16,285 nucleotides of DNA from Ignavibacteria bacterium (GCA_030835005.1 JAUQWT010000339.1:1-16285), one strand, 5' to 3'; shown: positions 6,864 to 14,599, counted from the first letter of the stretch. Numbers and translations: made by a program. The notes: generated by a model not told the origin, from the letters alone.

Positions 6864-9800
6864 TTATGACTGCTGTAATATAATATTATCTTTACCGAAA
6901 ATCTCTGTTAAAACTTTTTCAGTGTATTTATCATAATGTATTTTTACATTTTCTAGTTCCAATATACTATCTTTATGTCCGTTCTTAAGATCAATAAAAA
7001 CACTTGTATCACCGTCTTTTGCCGATAAAATGCTCTTAATTTCATATATCTTAACAGGATCGAAGCTGCCTGAATCAATTGAAATTGTAAGTTTTTTGTT
7101 CATGTTTTCTGAGTTTTGTGACTTAACCAGCGGTTTTATTTCATCAACTATCAGCTTTATCGAATTGCCGTTCTCTTCTGCTTTTCCTATGATCGTAACG
7201 ATCGAATCATCTCTCAGGATCTCCCTATACTGCTCGTAAGTTTTCGGGAAAACAACGCACTCGCCTTGTCCCGTAAAATCCTCAAGCGTAAACACTGCAA
7301 AGCGGTTGCCTTTTTTGCTTTGCTTGATCTTTAAGTCACTTATAATGCCGCACATCCTTACGCGCTGCAGTTTGTTCAGGTCGGTTTCACCGCTTTCAAT
7401 ATCAGTTACATCTCCAAACTTCAATGGATTCATCGCAGTTATCTCGTTTTCATAATCAGTCAGAGGATGCGCGCTTACATATAATCCAAGGACCGATTTC
7501 TCAAGTGATAGCTTTTCTCTATCGGAAAAATCCCTGTAATCATTGCCAAGCGGCTCAAGTATTACATCTCTAAGCTCTGACTTTGATTTCTCTGTGCCAA
7601 ATAATGATGATTGACCCTTGTTTACCGTTTTTTTGATTCCGTACCTGTGCATTACTGCCTCATAATTATCAAACAGTTTCTTCCTGTTCATATCCAGGCA
7701 GTCAAATGCACCGGCATATATCAGGGATTCCAGCGTTTTTTTGTTCACAAGACGCGTATCAATTCTTGAGCAGAAGTCTATGAAGCTCCTGAAAGCACCA
7801 TGCTCAGTCCTTTCCTTAACTATATTCTCAACGGCATTTCTGCCAACGTTCTTTATCGCGCCCAGCCCAAAAAGTATCTGATTTTCCACTTTAGAATTTA
7901 TCGCGAAATCCGAAAAGCACTCGTTTATATTGGGCAGACTTAAAGCGATCTTCATGCGTTTACACTCGTTAATGAGAAGCACCATTTCATCCATATCATC
8001 CGAGCGGCAGTTAAGCTGTGAAGTCATAAATTCAAGCGAATAGTGGCATTTCAGGTAAGCAGTCTGGTATGCAAGTATTGAGTATGCAACACTGTGTGAT
8101 TTATTAAAACCATAATCCGCAAACTTCAGTATCAAGCGGAAGATCTCCTTGGCAATTTTCTTCTGGTAACCTTTTTCAGCAGCTCCTTTTATGAATTCTT
8201 CTTCCTGCTCTTTCATCAGCTTTTCATCTTTCTTCCCCATCGCGCGTCTTACAAGATCAGCTTTTGCAAGCGAATACCCTGCGATCACTCTTACAAGCTG
8301 CATTACCTGTTCCTGGTAAACAATAATCCCATAGGTTTCGCTCAATACCTGTTCCATATCTTTATGAAGGTAAGTAACTTCCTTTCTTGAATGTTTCCTC
8401 TCTATGAACTCGGGGATAAGATCCATAGGACCCGGCCTGTAAAGAGCATTCATTGCGGCAAGGTCATTAATATCCCGTGGTTTCAGCTTGGCCAGGTATT
8501 CCCTCATTTTCGGCCTGGAAAACTGGAATACACCAATTGTGTTCCCTCCGGCAAACAATTCAAAAGTCTTCTCGTCATCTAATGGTAATGTGTCCAGATC
8601 TATTCTTATTTTGTGCCGCGTTTCAATAAGATCAACTGCCTGCTGAAGAATCTTTAATTCTTTCAGCCCAAGAAAGTCCATTTTGATAAGCCCTGCTTCT
8701 TCAAGCATTTTCATATCAAACTGTGTCATGAACTGGTTATCTACCTGAGGAGTTTTTGCAACTGGTACGTAATTTGTTATATCGTCCGGTGCGATAACTA
8801 CTCCGGAGGCATGCATGCTCGCATTCTTGTTCAGGTTCTCAAGTACCATTGCATATGTAAGAAGTTTCTTTCTTTCTGGGGCCTGGTCAAAATACTGTTT
8901 GAACTCGGGAATATCCTTGTAACAATCCTCAAGTGATTTTACTTTGCCAAAAATCGAAGGTATGTATTTAGTGATCTCATTTATCACATCAAAAGGATAG
9001 TTAAGTACGCGGCCAACATCCTTCAATACTGCCTTTGTCTTAAGTTTGTTAAATGTGATTATCTGTGAGACTGAACTGTGACCGTACTTTTCTTTGGAAT
9101 AGTTAATGACCTCATCGCGCTTATCGTCCTGAAAATCAATATCAATATCGGGCATTGAAATTCTTTCGGGATTGAGGAACCTCTCAAACAGCAAATTGTA
9201 ATCAAGCGGATTGACATTTGTAATTCCAAGCGCGTAACAAACAAGCGAACCCGCCGCGCTTCCTCTGCCCGGACCTACAAATATGCCTTTGCGCTTTGAG
9301 TGATTCACAAAATCTGCTACTATCAGAAAATACCCTGCAAAATTCATATCCTTTATTACCTGAAGCTCAAGCATTAACCTGTCGATCTCTGCCTGTGTTA
9401 CATTCTTTATCTTTTGCTTTAAACCTTCATGTGAGAGTTTCTCAAAATACTCATTGAGCGTGTTTACACCTGATTCTTCCGGAATAGGGAAGTCAGGCAT
9501 ATAGTAAACATTCTTTGGCAGTTCAAGATTACATTTATCGGCAACCTCCAGTGTGGATTTTATTGCCTCGGGGAAATCCTTAAAAAGCGCGCACATTTCT
9601 TCGGCGGATTTGAAATATACCTGGTCGGTTTCATATCTCAAATCGCGCTCAAGATCCTTGCCTTCTTTATCTTTCGATAAGTCAGTATTTATATACAGAT
9701 ACAAATTGTGGGGGATATGATGCTCGTGCTTAATATAGTGAATATCGTTTGTTGCTATTAGCTTCAGTCCAAGTTCTTTTCCAAGCACAGGCATGAATTC

Positions 9801-10430
9801 ACGGATCCGCTCTTCGATTTCCATTCCGTGATTCTGTATCTCAAGGTAAAAATCTTCACCGAATATATCCTTATACAACGCAGCTACTTCTCTTGCTGTA
9901 TCAAGATCGCCCCTCGCTATATGCGAAGAAACAACGCCACCAGCGCAGGCGGATAGGCATACAAGCCCGCTTGAATTCTGGCTGAGTAACTCGCTATCAA
10001 TACGTGGTTTATAATAAAATCCCTCTGTATGTCCCAACGAGCATAGCTTTATCAAATTCTTGTATCCCTCAAAATCTTTTGCAAGGAGTACCAAATGATC
10101 ATAATTCGATTTTCTTCCCGAAAGCTTACCAATTGTTTTGCCTGATTTATCCTTGCCAAGTACAGTATCCTGCTCACCCGCCTCAGTTTTGCCTCGCTCA
10201 AAGCGAGAGCCTTTTGTGACAATATAAACCTCACAGCCAAGTATTGGTTTAATGCCTTCCTTCTTAGCTTTTTTGTAAAATTCCATTGCGCCGTACATAA
10301 CGCCGTGATCTGTAAGCGCAAGCGCCGGCATATCGAAGCTCTTAGCCGTTTCAACAAGGCCCTCTATGGTGCAAATAGCATCAAGAAGCGAGTAATGAGA
10401 GTGATTATGTAGATGGATGAATTTAGACAA
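6864..10430 (-). CDS. dnaE: DNA polymerase III subunit alpha
   Basis: Replicative polymerase catalytic subunit, 1188 residues (E. coli 1160). It has an N-terminal PHP domain (HLHNHSHYSLLDA, H6 and H8; TDHG near 40; CEVYI; NDIHYI near 230), then the polymerase core with GPGRGSAAGSLVCYALGI (about 386-403), PDIDIDF with catalytic D430 and D432, and KMDFLGL with the third catalytic Asp D585. Next come the fingers with the GIIVYQEQVMQ region, an HhH region, and a C-terminal OB fold (about 1015-1090). The start is TTG: in-frame stops TAA TAA lie immediately upstream, and the next Met (residue 34) would remove the PHP histidines. Unlike E. coli, the PHP metal-binding residues look intact, so a metal-dependent PHP activity is possible. 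Confidence 0.97.
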   Translation of the reverse strand: MSKFIHLHNHSHYSLLDAICTIEGLVETAKSFDMPALALTDHGVMYGAMEFYKKAKKEGIKPILGCEVYIVTKGSRFERGKTEAGEQDTVLGKDKSGKTIGKLSGRKSNYDHLVLLAKDFEGYKNLIKLCSLGHTEGFYYKPRIDSELLSQNSSGLVCLSACAGGVVSSHIARGDLDTAREVAALYKDIFGEDFYLEIQNHGMEIEERIREFMPVLGKELGLKLIATNDIHYIKHEHHIPHNLYLYINTDLSKDKEGKDLERDLRYETDQVYFKSAEEMCALFKDFPEAIKSTLEVADKCNLELPKNVYYMPDFPIPEESGVNTLNEYFEKLSHEGLKQKIKNVTQAEIDRLMLELQVIKDMNFAGYFLIVADFVNHSKRKGIFVGPGRGSAAGSLVCYALGITNVNPLDYNLLFERFLNPERISMPDIDIDFQDDKRDEVINYSKEKYGHSSVSQIITFNKLKTKAVLKDVGRVLNYPFDVINEITKYIPSIFGKVKSLEDCYKDIPEFKQYFDQAPERKKLLTYAMVLENLNKNASMHASGVVIAPDDITNYVPVAKTPQVDNQFMTQFDMKMLEEAGLIKMDFLGLKELKILQQAVDLIETRHKIRIDLDTLPLDDEKTFELFAGGNTIGVFQFSRPKMREYLAKLKPRDINDLAAMNALYRPGPMDLIPEFIERKHSRKEVTYLHKDMEQVLSETYGIIVYQEQVMQLVRVIAGYSLAKADLVRRAMGKKDEKLMKEQEEEFIKGAAEKGYQKKIAKEIFRLILKFADYGFNKSHSVAYSILAYQTAYLKCHYSLEFMTSQLNCRSDDMDEMVLLINECKRMKIALSLPNINECFSDFAINSKVENQILFGLGAIKNVGRNAVENIVKERTEHGAFRSFIDFCSRIDTRLVNKKTLESLIYAGAFDCLDMNRKKLFDNYEAVMHRYGIKKTVNKGQSSLFGTEKSKSELRDVILEPLGNDYRDFSDREKLSLEKSVLGLYVSAHPLTDYENEITAMNPLKFGDVTDIESGETDLNKLQRVRMCGIISDLKIKQSKKGNRFAVFTLEDFTGQGECVVFPKTYEQYREILRDDSIVTIIGKAEENGNSIKLIVDEIKPLVKSQNSENMNKKLTISIDSGSFDPVKIYEIKSILSAKDGDTSVFIDLKNGHKDSILELENVKIHYDKYTEKVLTEIFGKDNIILQQS

Positions 10431-10449
10431 TTATTATCATATCATGTAG

Positions 10450-10469
10450 GGAACGCTCGGGAGTGTTCC
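10450..10469 (-). promoter_or_regulatory. Hairpin in the dnaE leader
   Basis: GGAACGCT and AGTGTTCC form an 8-bp stem (one G-U pair) with a 4-nt loop, 19 bases upstream of the dnaE TTG. It is too far from any T run to be a good terminator and could influence translation of dnaE, which has a weak start. Confidence 0.4.
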
Positions 10470-10516
10470 TTTATAGCCCTGATTGGGAGCAAAAAATAAA
10501 ATTAGTGGATTGGATA

Positions 10517-10524
10517 CAAATATA
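10517..10524 (-). promoter_or_regulatory. Possible -7 box for dnaE
   Basis: The minus strand reads TATATTTG, an exact match to the Bacteroidota TAnnTTTG box and identical to the box upstream of the gene at 14180-14599. I see no TTG at the -33 distance. If used, the dnaE leader would be about 80 nt and include the hairpin at 10450-10469. Confidence 0.35.
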
Positions 10525-10657
10525 CAAAAATTTTATTAGAGTAGGGTTGCAGAATTTTTGGCTTTCGGGACAAAATACTGACGAATTCTCTATTGCCAGC
10601 ATATCCCATAATTAGAATATTGATTGCCTTCGAAAATTAGTGCAATTAGTGAAATTC

Positions 10658-10681
10658 GCCTGACTGCTAAAAGCAGTTGGC
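10658..10681 (+). promoter_or_regulatory. Bulged hairpin followed by a short T run upstream of the peptide transporter
   Basis: GCC-T-GACTGCT pairs with AGCAGTT-GGC (one bulged T, one G-U pair) around a three-base loop. Five T (10687-10691) follow after a 5-nt gap. It could be a weak terminator of a short rightward transcript, a leader structure, or a decayed repeat. Confidence 0.35.
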
Positions 10682-10730
10682 TAAGCTTTTTATATTCTAG
10701 ATAGATACGTAAGGCAAGTTTACCTCTTTC

Positions 10731-10758
10731 GTAATATTGAATTGATTGTAAATATTAC
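10731..10758. promoter_or_regulatory. Inverted repeat, candidate operator for the peptide transporter
   Basis: GTAATATT (10731-10738) and AATATTAC (10751-10758) are perfect 8-base inverted arms with centres 20 bp apart, about two helical turns, ending 49 bases before the transporter start. The spacing suits a dimeric regulator; no regulator gene is nearby. Confidence 0.35.
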
Positions 10759-10807
10759 ATTTACTTAATTGCATAATGTTTTCTGCATAATTTAGATATC
10801 TAAACCA

Positions 10808-12226
10808 GTGGCAAGCGAAAATCAAACAACAATCCCACCCGCGCCCGCTTTATCTAACAAAATGCCCGGCGGCATACCATACATAATTGGCAATGAACTT
10901 GCCGAGAGATTCAGCTATTACGGCATGAAGACGATCCTCGTTGTATTCATGACTCAGTATCTAATGAACCGCTCCGGCGCAGTTGAACCTATGAGCGAAG
11001 CTGACGCTACTACTTGGTATCATTACTTTGGTATGGCAAATTATTTCTTCCCGATCATTGGAGCAGTAATTTCTGATGTACTTTGGGGCAAGTACAAGAC
11101 GATCATAACTCTCTCTGTTGTATATGTGCTTGGGCATGTTGCCCTTGCCGTTGATGATACGCGGATTGGGCTATCTATCGGACTTACCCTCATCGCCATG
11201 GGTTCAGGCGGAATAAAACCCTGTGTTTCAGCGCATGTAGGCGACCAGTTCCAGAAATTCAACAAACACCTGCTAGAAAAAATATTCGGTTATTTCTACT
11301 TCTCAGTGAATCTGGGAGCAGCTGCTTCATCGCTGTTAACACCAGTGCTTCTTGATAATTACGGGCCGCATCTTGCATTCGGCGTACCTGGTTTCCTTAT
11401 GCTTGTGGCGACCATTGTTTTCTACATGGGCAGGAAGAAATTTATCGCCGTGCCGCCTGTTGGGTGGAAGCAGTATAAAGGCGATGTGTTTTCTAAGCAA
11501 GGGAAGAAAGCTATTATTAACCTCAGCATCATGTATGTCTTCATAGCCGTGTTCTGGTCACTCTTCGATCAAACCGGCTCATCATGGGTACTTCAGGCAG
11601 AGAATATGGATAAATGGGTAAATCTCGGATTTGTAAAATTCGAGCTGCTGGCATCACAGATACAAGCAATCAATCCTATATTGATCATGATATTCATTCC
11701 TTTGTTTACTTCTTCTCTTTATCCGTTTTTGAATAAAATCTTTAGGCTTACTCCGGTAAAGAAAATCATCATTGGAATGTTTATCGCAGGATTCTCATTT
11801 GGTCTGCTTGCAATTGCACAATATCAAATAAGCGCCGGAGGCACTCCCAGTATATTATGGCAGTTCTTTGCTTATCTTATTCTCACCGCCGCCGAAGTAA
11901 TGGTTTCTATAACCGGACTTGAATTCTCATACACCCAGGCGCCTAACAGCATGAAGTCATTTATCATGGGTCTGTGGCTCCTCTCAGTTGCGCTTGGTAA
12001 CTTCTTCACGGCGCAAGTGTCATCCAATCTGCAGAATTATATACCGATTGGCACTCCAACATATTTTTGGTTTTTTGCGGGGCTCATGCTTTTAACGGCT
12101 GTGGCGTTCATGCTTGTTGCTTCAAGGTATAAGGAAGAAAGCTATATCCAGAACCGCGCAGAAAAACCAAAGCCGCTGGCATCATTGGAAATGCTTCCGG
12201 ATACGGGGGGAGTGGATAATAAATAG
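10808..12226 (+). CDS. POT/PTR2-family proton-dependent oligopeptide transporter
   Basis: 472 residues, inner-membrane symporter of the major facilitator superfamily (12 or more helices) that imports di- or tripeptides with protons. The N-terminal helix carries the family proton-coupling motif ExxERFxYYG (E30, E33, R34, Y37, Y38), within GIPYIIGNELAERFSYYGM. The PTR2 signature appears as GYFYFSVNLGAAASSLLTP, and a second half with LEFSYTQAPNSMKSFIMGLWLLSVALGN matches the family's TM10-11 block. The GTG start follows an in-frame TAG 15 bases upstream; the ATG at codon 19 (10862) is an alternative that would still keep the ERFxYYG helix. Neither has a Shine-Dalgarno site. It is the only rightward gene here and stands alone, so its regulation is probably local (see the inverted repeat upstream). 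Exact substrate not determinable. Confidence 0.95.
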   Translation: MASENQTTIPPAPALSNKMPGGIPYIIGNELAERFSYYGMKTILVVFMTQYLMNRSGAVEPMSEADATTWYHYFGMANYFFPIIGAVISDVLWGKYKTIITLSVVYVLGHVALAVDDTRIGLSIGLTLIAMGSGGIKPCVSAHVGDQFQKFNKHLLEKIFGYFYFSVNLGAAASSLLTPVLLDNYGPHLAFGVPGFLMLVATIVFYMGRKKFIAVPPVGWKQYKGDVFSKQGKKAIINLSIMYVFIAVFWSLFDQTGSSWVLQAENMDKWVNLGFVKFELLASQIQAINPILIMIFIPLFTSSLYPFLNKIFRLTPVKKIIIGMFIAGFSFGLLAIAQYQISAGGTPSILWQFFAYLILTAAEVMVSITGLEFSYTQAPNSMKSFIMGLWLLSVALGNFFTAQVSSNLQNYIPIGTPTYFWFFAGLMLLTAVAFMLVASRYKEESYIQNRAEKPKPLASLEMLPDTGGVDNK

Positions 12227-12302
12227 AGTGTCTATTTAGATAAAATTTGCGAGGCATTCTTTGCCAAAGCAATCTCAAAAACATGAGGATTGTTTTGTCG
12301 CT

Positions 12303-12321
12303 CCTGCCTGCTGCAGGCAGG
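12303..12321. repeat. GC-rich perfect palindrome between convergent genes
   Basis: CCTGCCTGC (12303-12311) and GCAGGCAGG (12313-12321) pair perfectly around a single T. It is the most GC-rich stretch of this intergenic region, set between the converging transporter and four-helix genes. Similar CCTGCC/GGCAGG palindromes are, as I recall, dispersed in Bacteroidota-type genomes, so it may be a REP-like element. It has no T run on either side and would be a poor intrinsic terminator. Confidence 0.55.
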
Positions 12322-12356
12322 TAGCTCCATGCAGAAAAATGAAACCAGAAACTATC

Positions 12357-12728
12357 TCAATAAATCCTTCTGTTTATCATTTCCTGCTTGACATCTTCAG
12401 AATTGATCTGTACAAGGGCAATAATTCCGAATATAAGGCTGGTAATATTAAAAGTAATAATAGTTATAATGTCAAATATTGCCGCAAACCTTATAGCACT
12501 ATAAGTACCGCTCTTGTTCATATCTTTCAGCCTGTTGTACACGTTGAAGTCTAAAAAACATGCAATCCCGTTTACTACCGGTAATACACCAATCACGCAC
12601 CCCAGGCCGCAAAAAGCAAAAGTTCCAATTATTGCATTACCCAGCCATACTACCGTACAAATCAGGTTAAGTATTGCCGAAATCAGGAACAGCGTTTTTA
12701 AAACATTCAGCTGATTGTTATATTGCAT
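12357..12728 (-). CDS. Small four-helix membrane protein, copy 2 of a tandem pair
   Basis: 123 residues with about four membrane helices. It is a clear paralogue of the next upstream gene (12825-13196): the two are the same length, align without gaps, and share about 64 of 123 residues. Shared motifs include FLIS-x-ILN near the N-terminus, CG-x-GC-x-x-G-x-x-P in the first loop, the polar YNRL-x-x-MNK-x-GTY segment between the second and third helices (about 67-80), AIFDI-x-TIIT, and FGIIAL in the last helix. I do not recognise the family. The conserved polar loop in both copies suggests function rather than decay. ATG without a clear Shine-Dalgarno site; 96 bases separate it from its paralogue. 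Confidence 0.8.
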   Translation of the reverse strand: MQYNNQLNVLKTLFLISAILNLICTVVWLGNAIIGTFAFCGLGCVIGVLPVVNGIACFLDFNVYNRLKDMNKSGTYSAIRFAAIFDIITIITFNITSLIFGIIALVQINSEDVKQEMINRRIY

Positions 12729-12824
12729 ACTCCACTTTAACTATTTTTGCCTTTTTACTTCTTGAAATCAGCCAATTGCCGGATTGAAATCCAGCTTTGT
12801 TGAGTAGCGGGATGCTTTTGCCTG

Positions 12825-13196
12825 TCAATATATCCCGGCTTCTTTCAATGATTTCTTGGTCTCTTCATTATTTAAGAATATCAGAGCTATTATTCCAAAT
12901 ACCATACTAACCACATTACCCGTTATTATAGTTACAATATCAAAAATAGCGGTGAACTGAATTGTATTATAAGTCCCGGTCTTGTTCATTCTGTTCAGCC
13001 GGTTATATGCTATGAAATCCATAATACACGCAATAACGTTAATGATCGGGATTGCGCCAAACAGGCAGCCAATTCCGCAGGTTATCAGTCCGCCTATGAG
13101 CGTATAACCGCTCCAGCCCGTTGCAAAAAGAACATTGAGAATTCCTGAAATGAGAAAGAATATTTTTAACAAGTTCAGCTGTTCGTTGTTATTCAT
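12825..13196 (-). CDS. Small four-helix membrane protein, copy 1 of a tandem pair
   Basis: 123 residues, about four membrane helices, closest relative in the window is the following gene (12357-12728) at roughly 52% identity without gaps. The N-terminus NNNEQLNLLKIFFLISGILN leads into helix 1. CGIGCLFGAIPIINVIACIMDF lies between helices 1 and 2, and YNRLNRMNKTGTY is the conserved polar loop. The unusually regular glycine/cysteine block and the polar loop are retained in both copies, which points to a duplicated gene under selection. Function unknown; no family recognised. It begins 38 bases after the terminator that closes the DUF4870-like pair, so it depends on its own promoter or on read-through. 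Confidence 0.8.
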   Translation of the reverse strand: MNNNEQLNLLKIFFLISGILNVLFATGWSGYTLIGGLITCGIGCLFGAIPIINVIACIMDFIAYNRLNRMNKTGTYNTIQFTAIFDIVTIITGNVVSMVFGIIALIFLNNEETKKSLKEAGIY

Positions 13197-13233
13197 TATT
13201 TTGATCTGATAAGAAAATCTGAGTTATAAATTG

Positions 13234-13265
13234 AAAAAGCGCACTCAAATAATGAATGCGCTTTT
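13234..13265 (-). terminator. Intrinsic terminator after the DUF4870-like pair
   Basis: AAAAGCGCA (13235-13243) and TGCGCTTTT (13257-13265) form a perfect 9-bp stem with a 13-nt loop; on the minus strand the stem ends in five T. It lies 26 bases past the stop of the 13292-13630 gene. Confidence 0.8.
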
Positions 13266-13291
13266 AGAAAGAAAAAATATTTGTGAAACGG

Positions 13292-13630
13292 TTACTTAAC
13301 TAAATTGAATTTTTCTCCAAACTGTCCGATAAGCGGAAGCGGTTTGGCTTCTCCCTTGGACGCATTCATGATTCCCATGATCAGGAAGATCACCCATGGG
13401 ATGTAGAGTATCAAACCAATGCCGCAGGTAATTGTACCAAGAATCCCTGCCAGTATGTTCAATATGAACAGTGCAATGCCCTGCTCTGTATGATACATCA
13501 CGAAGTTGTTCCTTTTCATATCATCCATCAATAACGGAATGAAGAATATCAAATAGGCAAGTATTGCCATTGTTTTGCCGTTATTAACGTCTTCGGGTGT
13601 GAAGTTTACCTGTCTTGTTGATTCTGCCAT
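13292..13630 (-). CDS. DUF4870/Tic20-like small membrane protein, copy 2
   Basis: 112 residues with three or four membrane helices, resembling the DUF4870/Tic20-like family of small integral membrane proteins. The N-terminus is polar (to about residue 18), then GKTMAILAYLIFFIPLL, a short charged loop, FVMYHTEQGIALFILN (the family's 'F-x-x-x-H-x-x-Q-G' block), and a C-terminal MGIMNASKGEAKPLPLIGQFGEKFNLVK matching the usual 'GIINA-x-x-G-x-x-K-x-LPLIG' ending. It is a paralogue of the gene just upstream (13658-14047); both end in K-x-NLVK. A Shine-Dalgarno-like AGGAG lies about 8 bases before the ATG. Only 27 bases separate the pair, and a terminator follows, so they form one operon. Family function is not established. 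Confidence 0.85.
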   Translation of the reverse strand: MAESTRQVNFTPEDVNNGKTMAILAYLIFFIPLLMDDMKRNNFVMYHTEQGIALFILNILAGILGTITCGIGLILYIPWVIFLIMGIMNASKGEAKPLPLIGQFGEKFNLVK

Positions 13631-13657
13631 TTATATTCTCCTGTATTTGAAATAATA

Positions 13658-14047
13658 TTATTTTACTAAGTTAAGTTTAGCGCCCCATGCACCAATTACG
13701 GGAAGCTCCTTAACTTTGCCGCCAATTGCGTTTAGCAAACCCATTATCCACAGAACTACATAAGCAAGCCACGGAAGAATTCCGAGAATTGATACTACGC
13801 ATCCAAGGGTACTGCTGATCTGGTTAACAACTATCGTGAGGATCGTCATTACGATATAAATCGCTATGAAAGCTATCCATAAAGCAATTGCCTGCTCAGT
13901 ATGGAACATTGCAAACTTTTTATCTCTTGCAGCAAACAACGGTACTAAAAAGATAATGTAAGCAAGTATCGCCATCATCTTGCCGTCTTCAATATCTGCC
14001 TGTGTAATTGAAGCAACTGCCGGTCTTGTAGATGTATTGTCGCTCAT
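13658..14047 (-). CDS. DUF4870/Tic20-like small membrane protein, copy 1
   Basis: 129 residues, slightly longer than its tandem paralogue because of a longer polar N-terminus and a longer middle hydrophobic section. Diagnostic blocks are GKMMAILAYIIFLVPLFAARDKKFAMFHTEQAIALWI and LWIMGLLNAIGGKVKELPVIGAWGAKLNLVK, matching the DUF4870/Tic20-like pattern. Probable inner-membrane protein with no known enzymatic role. The ATG is supported by AAAGGAGAG immediately upstream, a good Shine-Dalgarno site. First gene of a two-gene operon; an imperfect palindrome (14100-14123) sits in its leader and might be an operator. Confidence 0.85.
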   Translation of the reverse strand: MSDNTSTRPAVASITQADIEDGKMMAILAYIIFLVPLFAARDKKFAMFHTEQAIALWIAFIAIYIVMTILTIVVNQISSTLGCVVSILGILPWLAYVVLWIMGLLNAIGGKVKELPVIGAWGAKLNLVK

Positions 14048-14099
14048 GACTCTCCTTTAGGTTAATTTTATGAAAATGTTAATTGAGTAAAATCTTTGA

Positions 14100-14123
14100 G
14101 TAACCTAATCAGATTAAAGTTAC
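14100..14123. promoter_or_regulatory. Imperfect palindrome upstream of the DUF4870-like pair
   Basis: GTAAC-c-TAATC-a-GATTA-aa-GTTAC gives two nested inverted repeats of 5 bp each. It lies 53 bases before the start at 14047 and directly abuts a TATTTTG box-like sequence (minus strand, 14123-14129), so a regulator could bind there over the promoter. Confidence 0.35.
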
Positions 14124-14179
14124 AAAATATCCGGATTTATCCAAAATGGAATTGATTAATAGCTTTGAAACGGGAGGGA

Positions 14180-14599
14180 TTATCTGAAGATTGCTTTTAT
14201 GCTTCCCCAGGTATCCCTTACACTTGATATAACATGTGTTACAGTAATAGTCTGAGAGTAAACATGGTTTCCGTTGTTATCCACAATTTTCAGTCGGTAA
14301 TAATAGATCGGTACAGCAGCCGGATTAGTAACATCTGTCTCATCTCTGAAATAATAATATGAATTATTACCTATTGCCGTAATCGTCCCCACATTTACGA
14401 AACTGTTTGGCTCAGATGCACTTCTTTCTACCTCAAAACGGTTCAGGTTATCTTCAAAACCTGTTTTCCATTCTAAAAGAATTGAATCTGTTTCATTTTT
14501 GCCCGTAAAGTATTGCAGGTCAGTTGCAGCGTATAACAATCCCGTAACTAGCGCTACCAGCACAATTGCCTTAAATGTGTTTTTTAGTGGCTTTTTCAT
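14180..14599 (-). CDS. Secreted fibronectin type III-like protein
   Basis: 139 residues. A basic start and hydrophobic stretch (KKPLKNTFKAIVLVALVTGLLYAA) form a signal peptide, with cleavage probably near residue 25. The mature protein is a single beta-sandwich domain with the pattern SILLEWKTGFEDNLNRFEVERS...YYYRLKIVDNNGNHVYSQTITV, the fibronectin-III-like module commonly placed before C-terminal sorting domains in Bacteroidota-type exported proteins. No sorting domain follows; the protein ends in SVRDTWGSIKAIFR. So it is either secreted on its own or is a remnant of a larger protein. It has its own promoter (14611-14641) and stands between the permeases and the DUF4870-like pair without obvious functional linkage. 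Confidence 0.8.
   Translation of the reverse strand: MKKPLKNTFKAIVLVALVTGLLYAATDLQYFTGKNETDSILLEWKTGFEDNLNRFEVERSASEPNSFVNVGTITAIGNNSYYYFRDETDVTNPAAVPIYYYRLKIVDNNGNHVYSQTITVTHVISSVRDTWGSIKAIFR

Larger units (their letters stand above)
10431..10807. other. Divergent intergenic region between dnaE and the peptide transporter
   Basis: A 377-bp AT-rich stretch with no convincing gene; the few ATG codons are closed by stops within five codons. It holds a hairpin in the dnaE leader (10450-10469), a candidate -7 box (10517-10524), three copies of AATTAGTG (10500-10507, 10635-10642, 10644-10651), a bulged hairpin (10658-10681) followed by five T, and a perfect inverted repeat close to the transporter start (10731-10758). 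A direct repeat TGCATAAT (10770-10777, 10784-10791) precedes the GTG. Confidence 0.7.

Noticed and set aside
10431..10807. Small protein gene in the divergent region
   Set aside because: Every ATG there is closed by a stop within five codons and no frame shows domain-like composition.
12261..12554. Rightward 97-codon open frame after the transporter
   Set aside because: It runs antisense to the four-helix gene, crosses the palindrome, and has no recognisable domain; the antisense protein is a clear paralogue of its neighbour.
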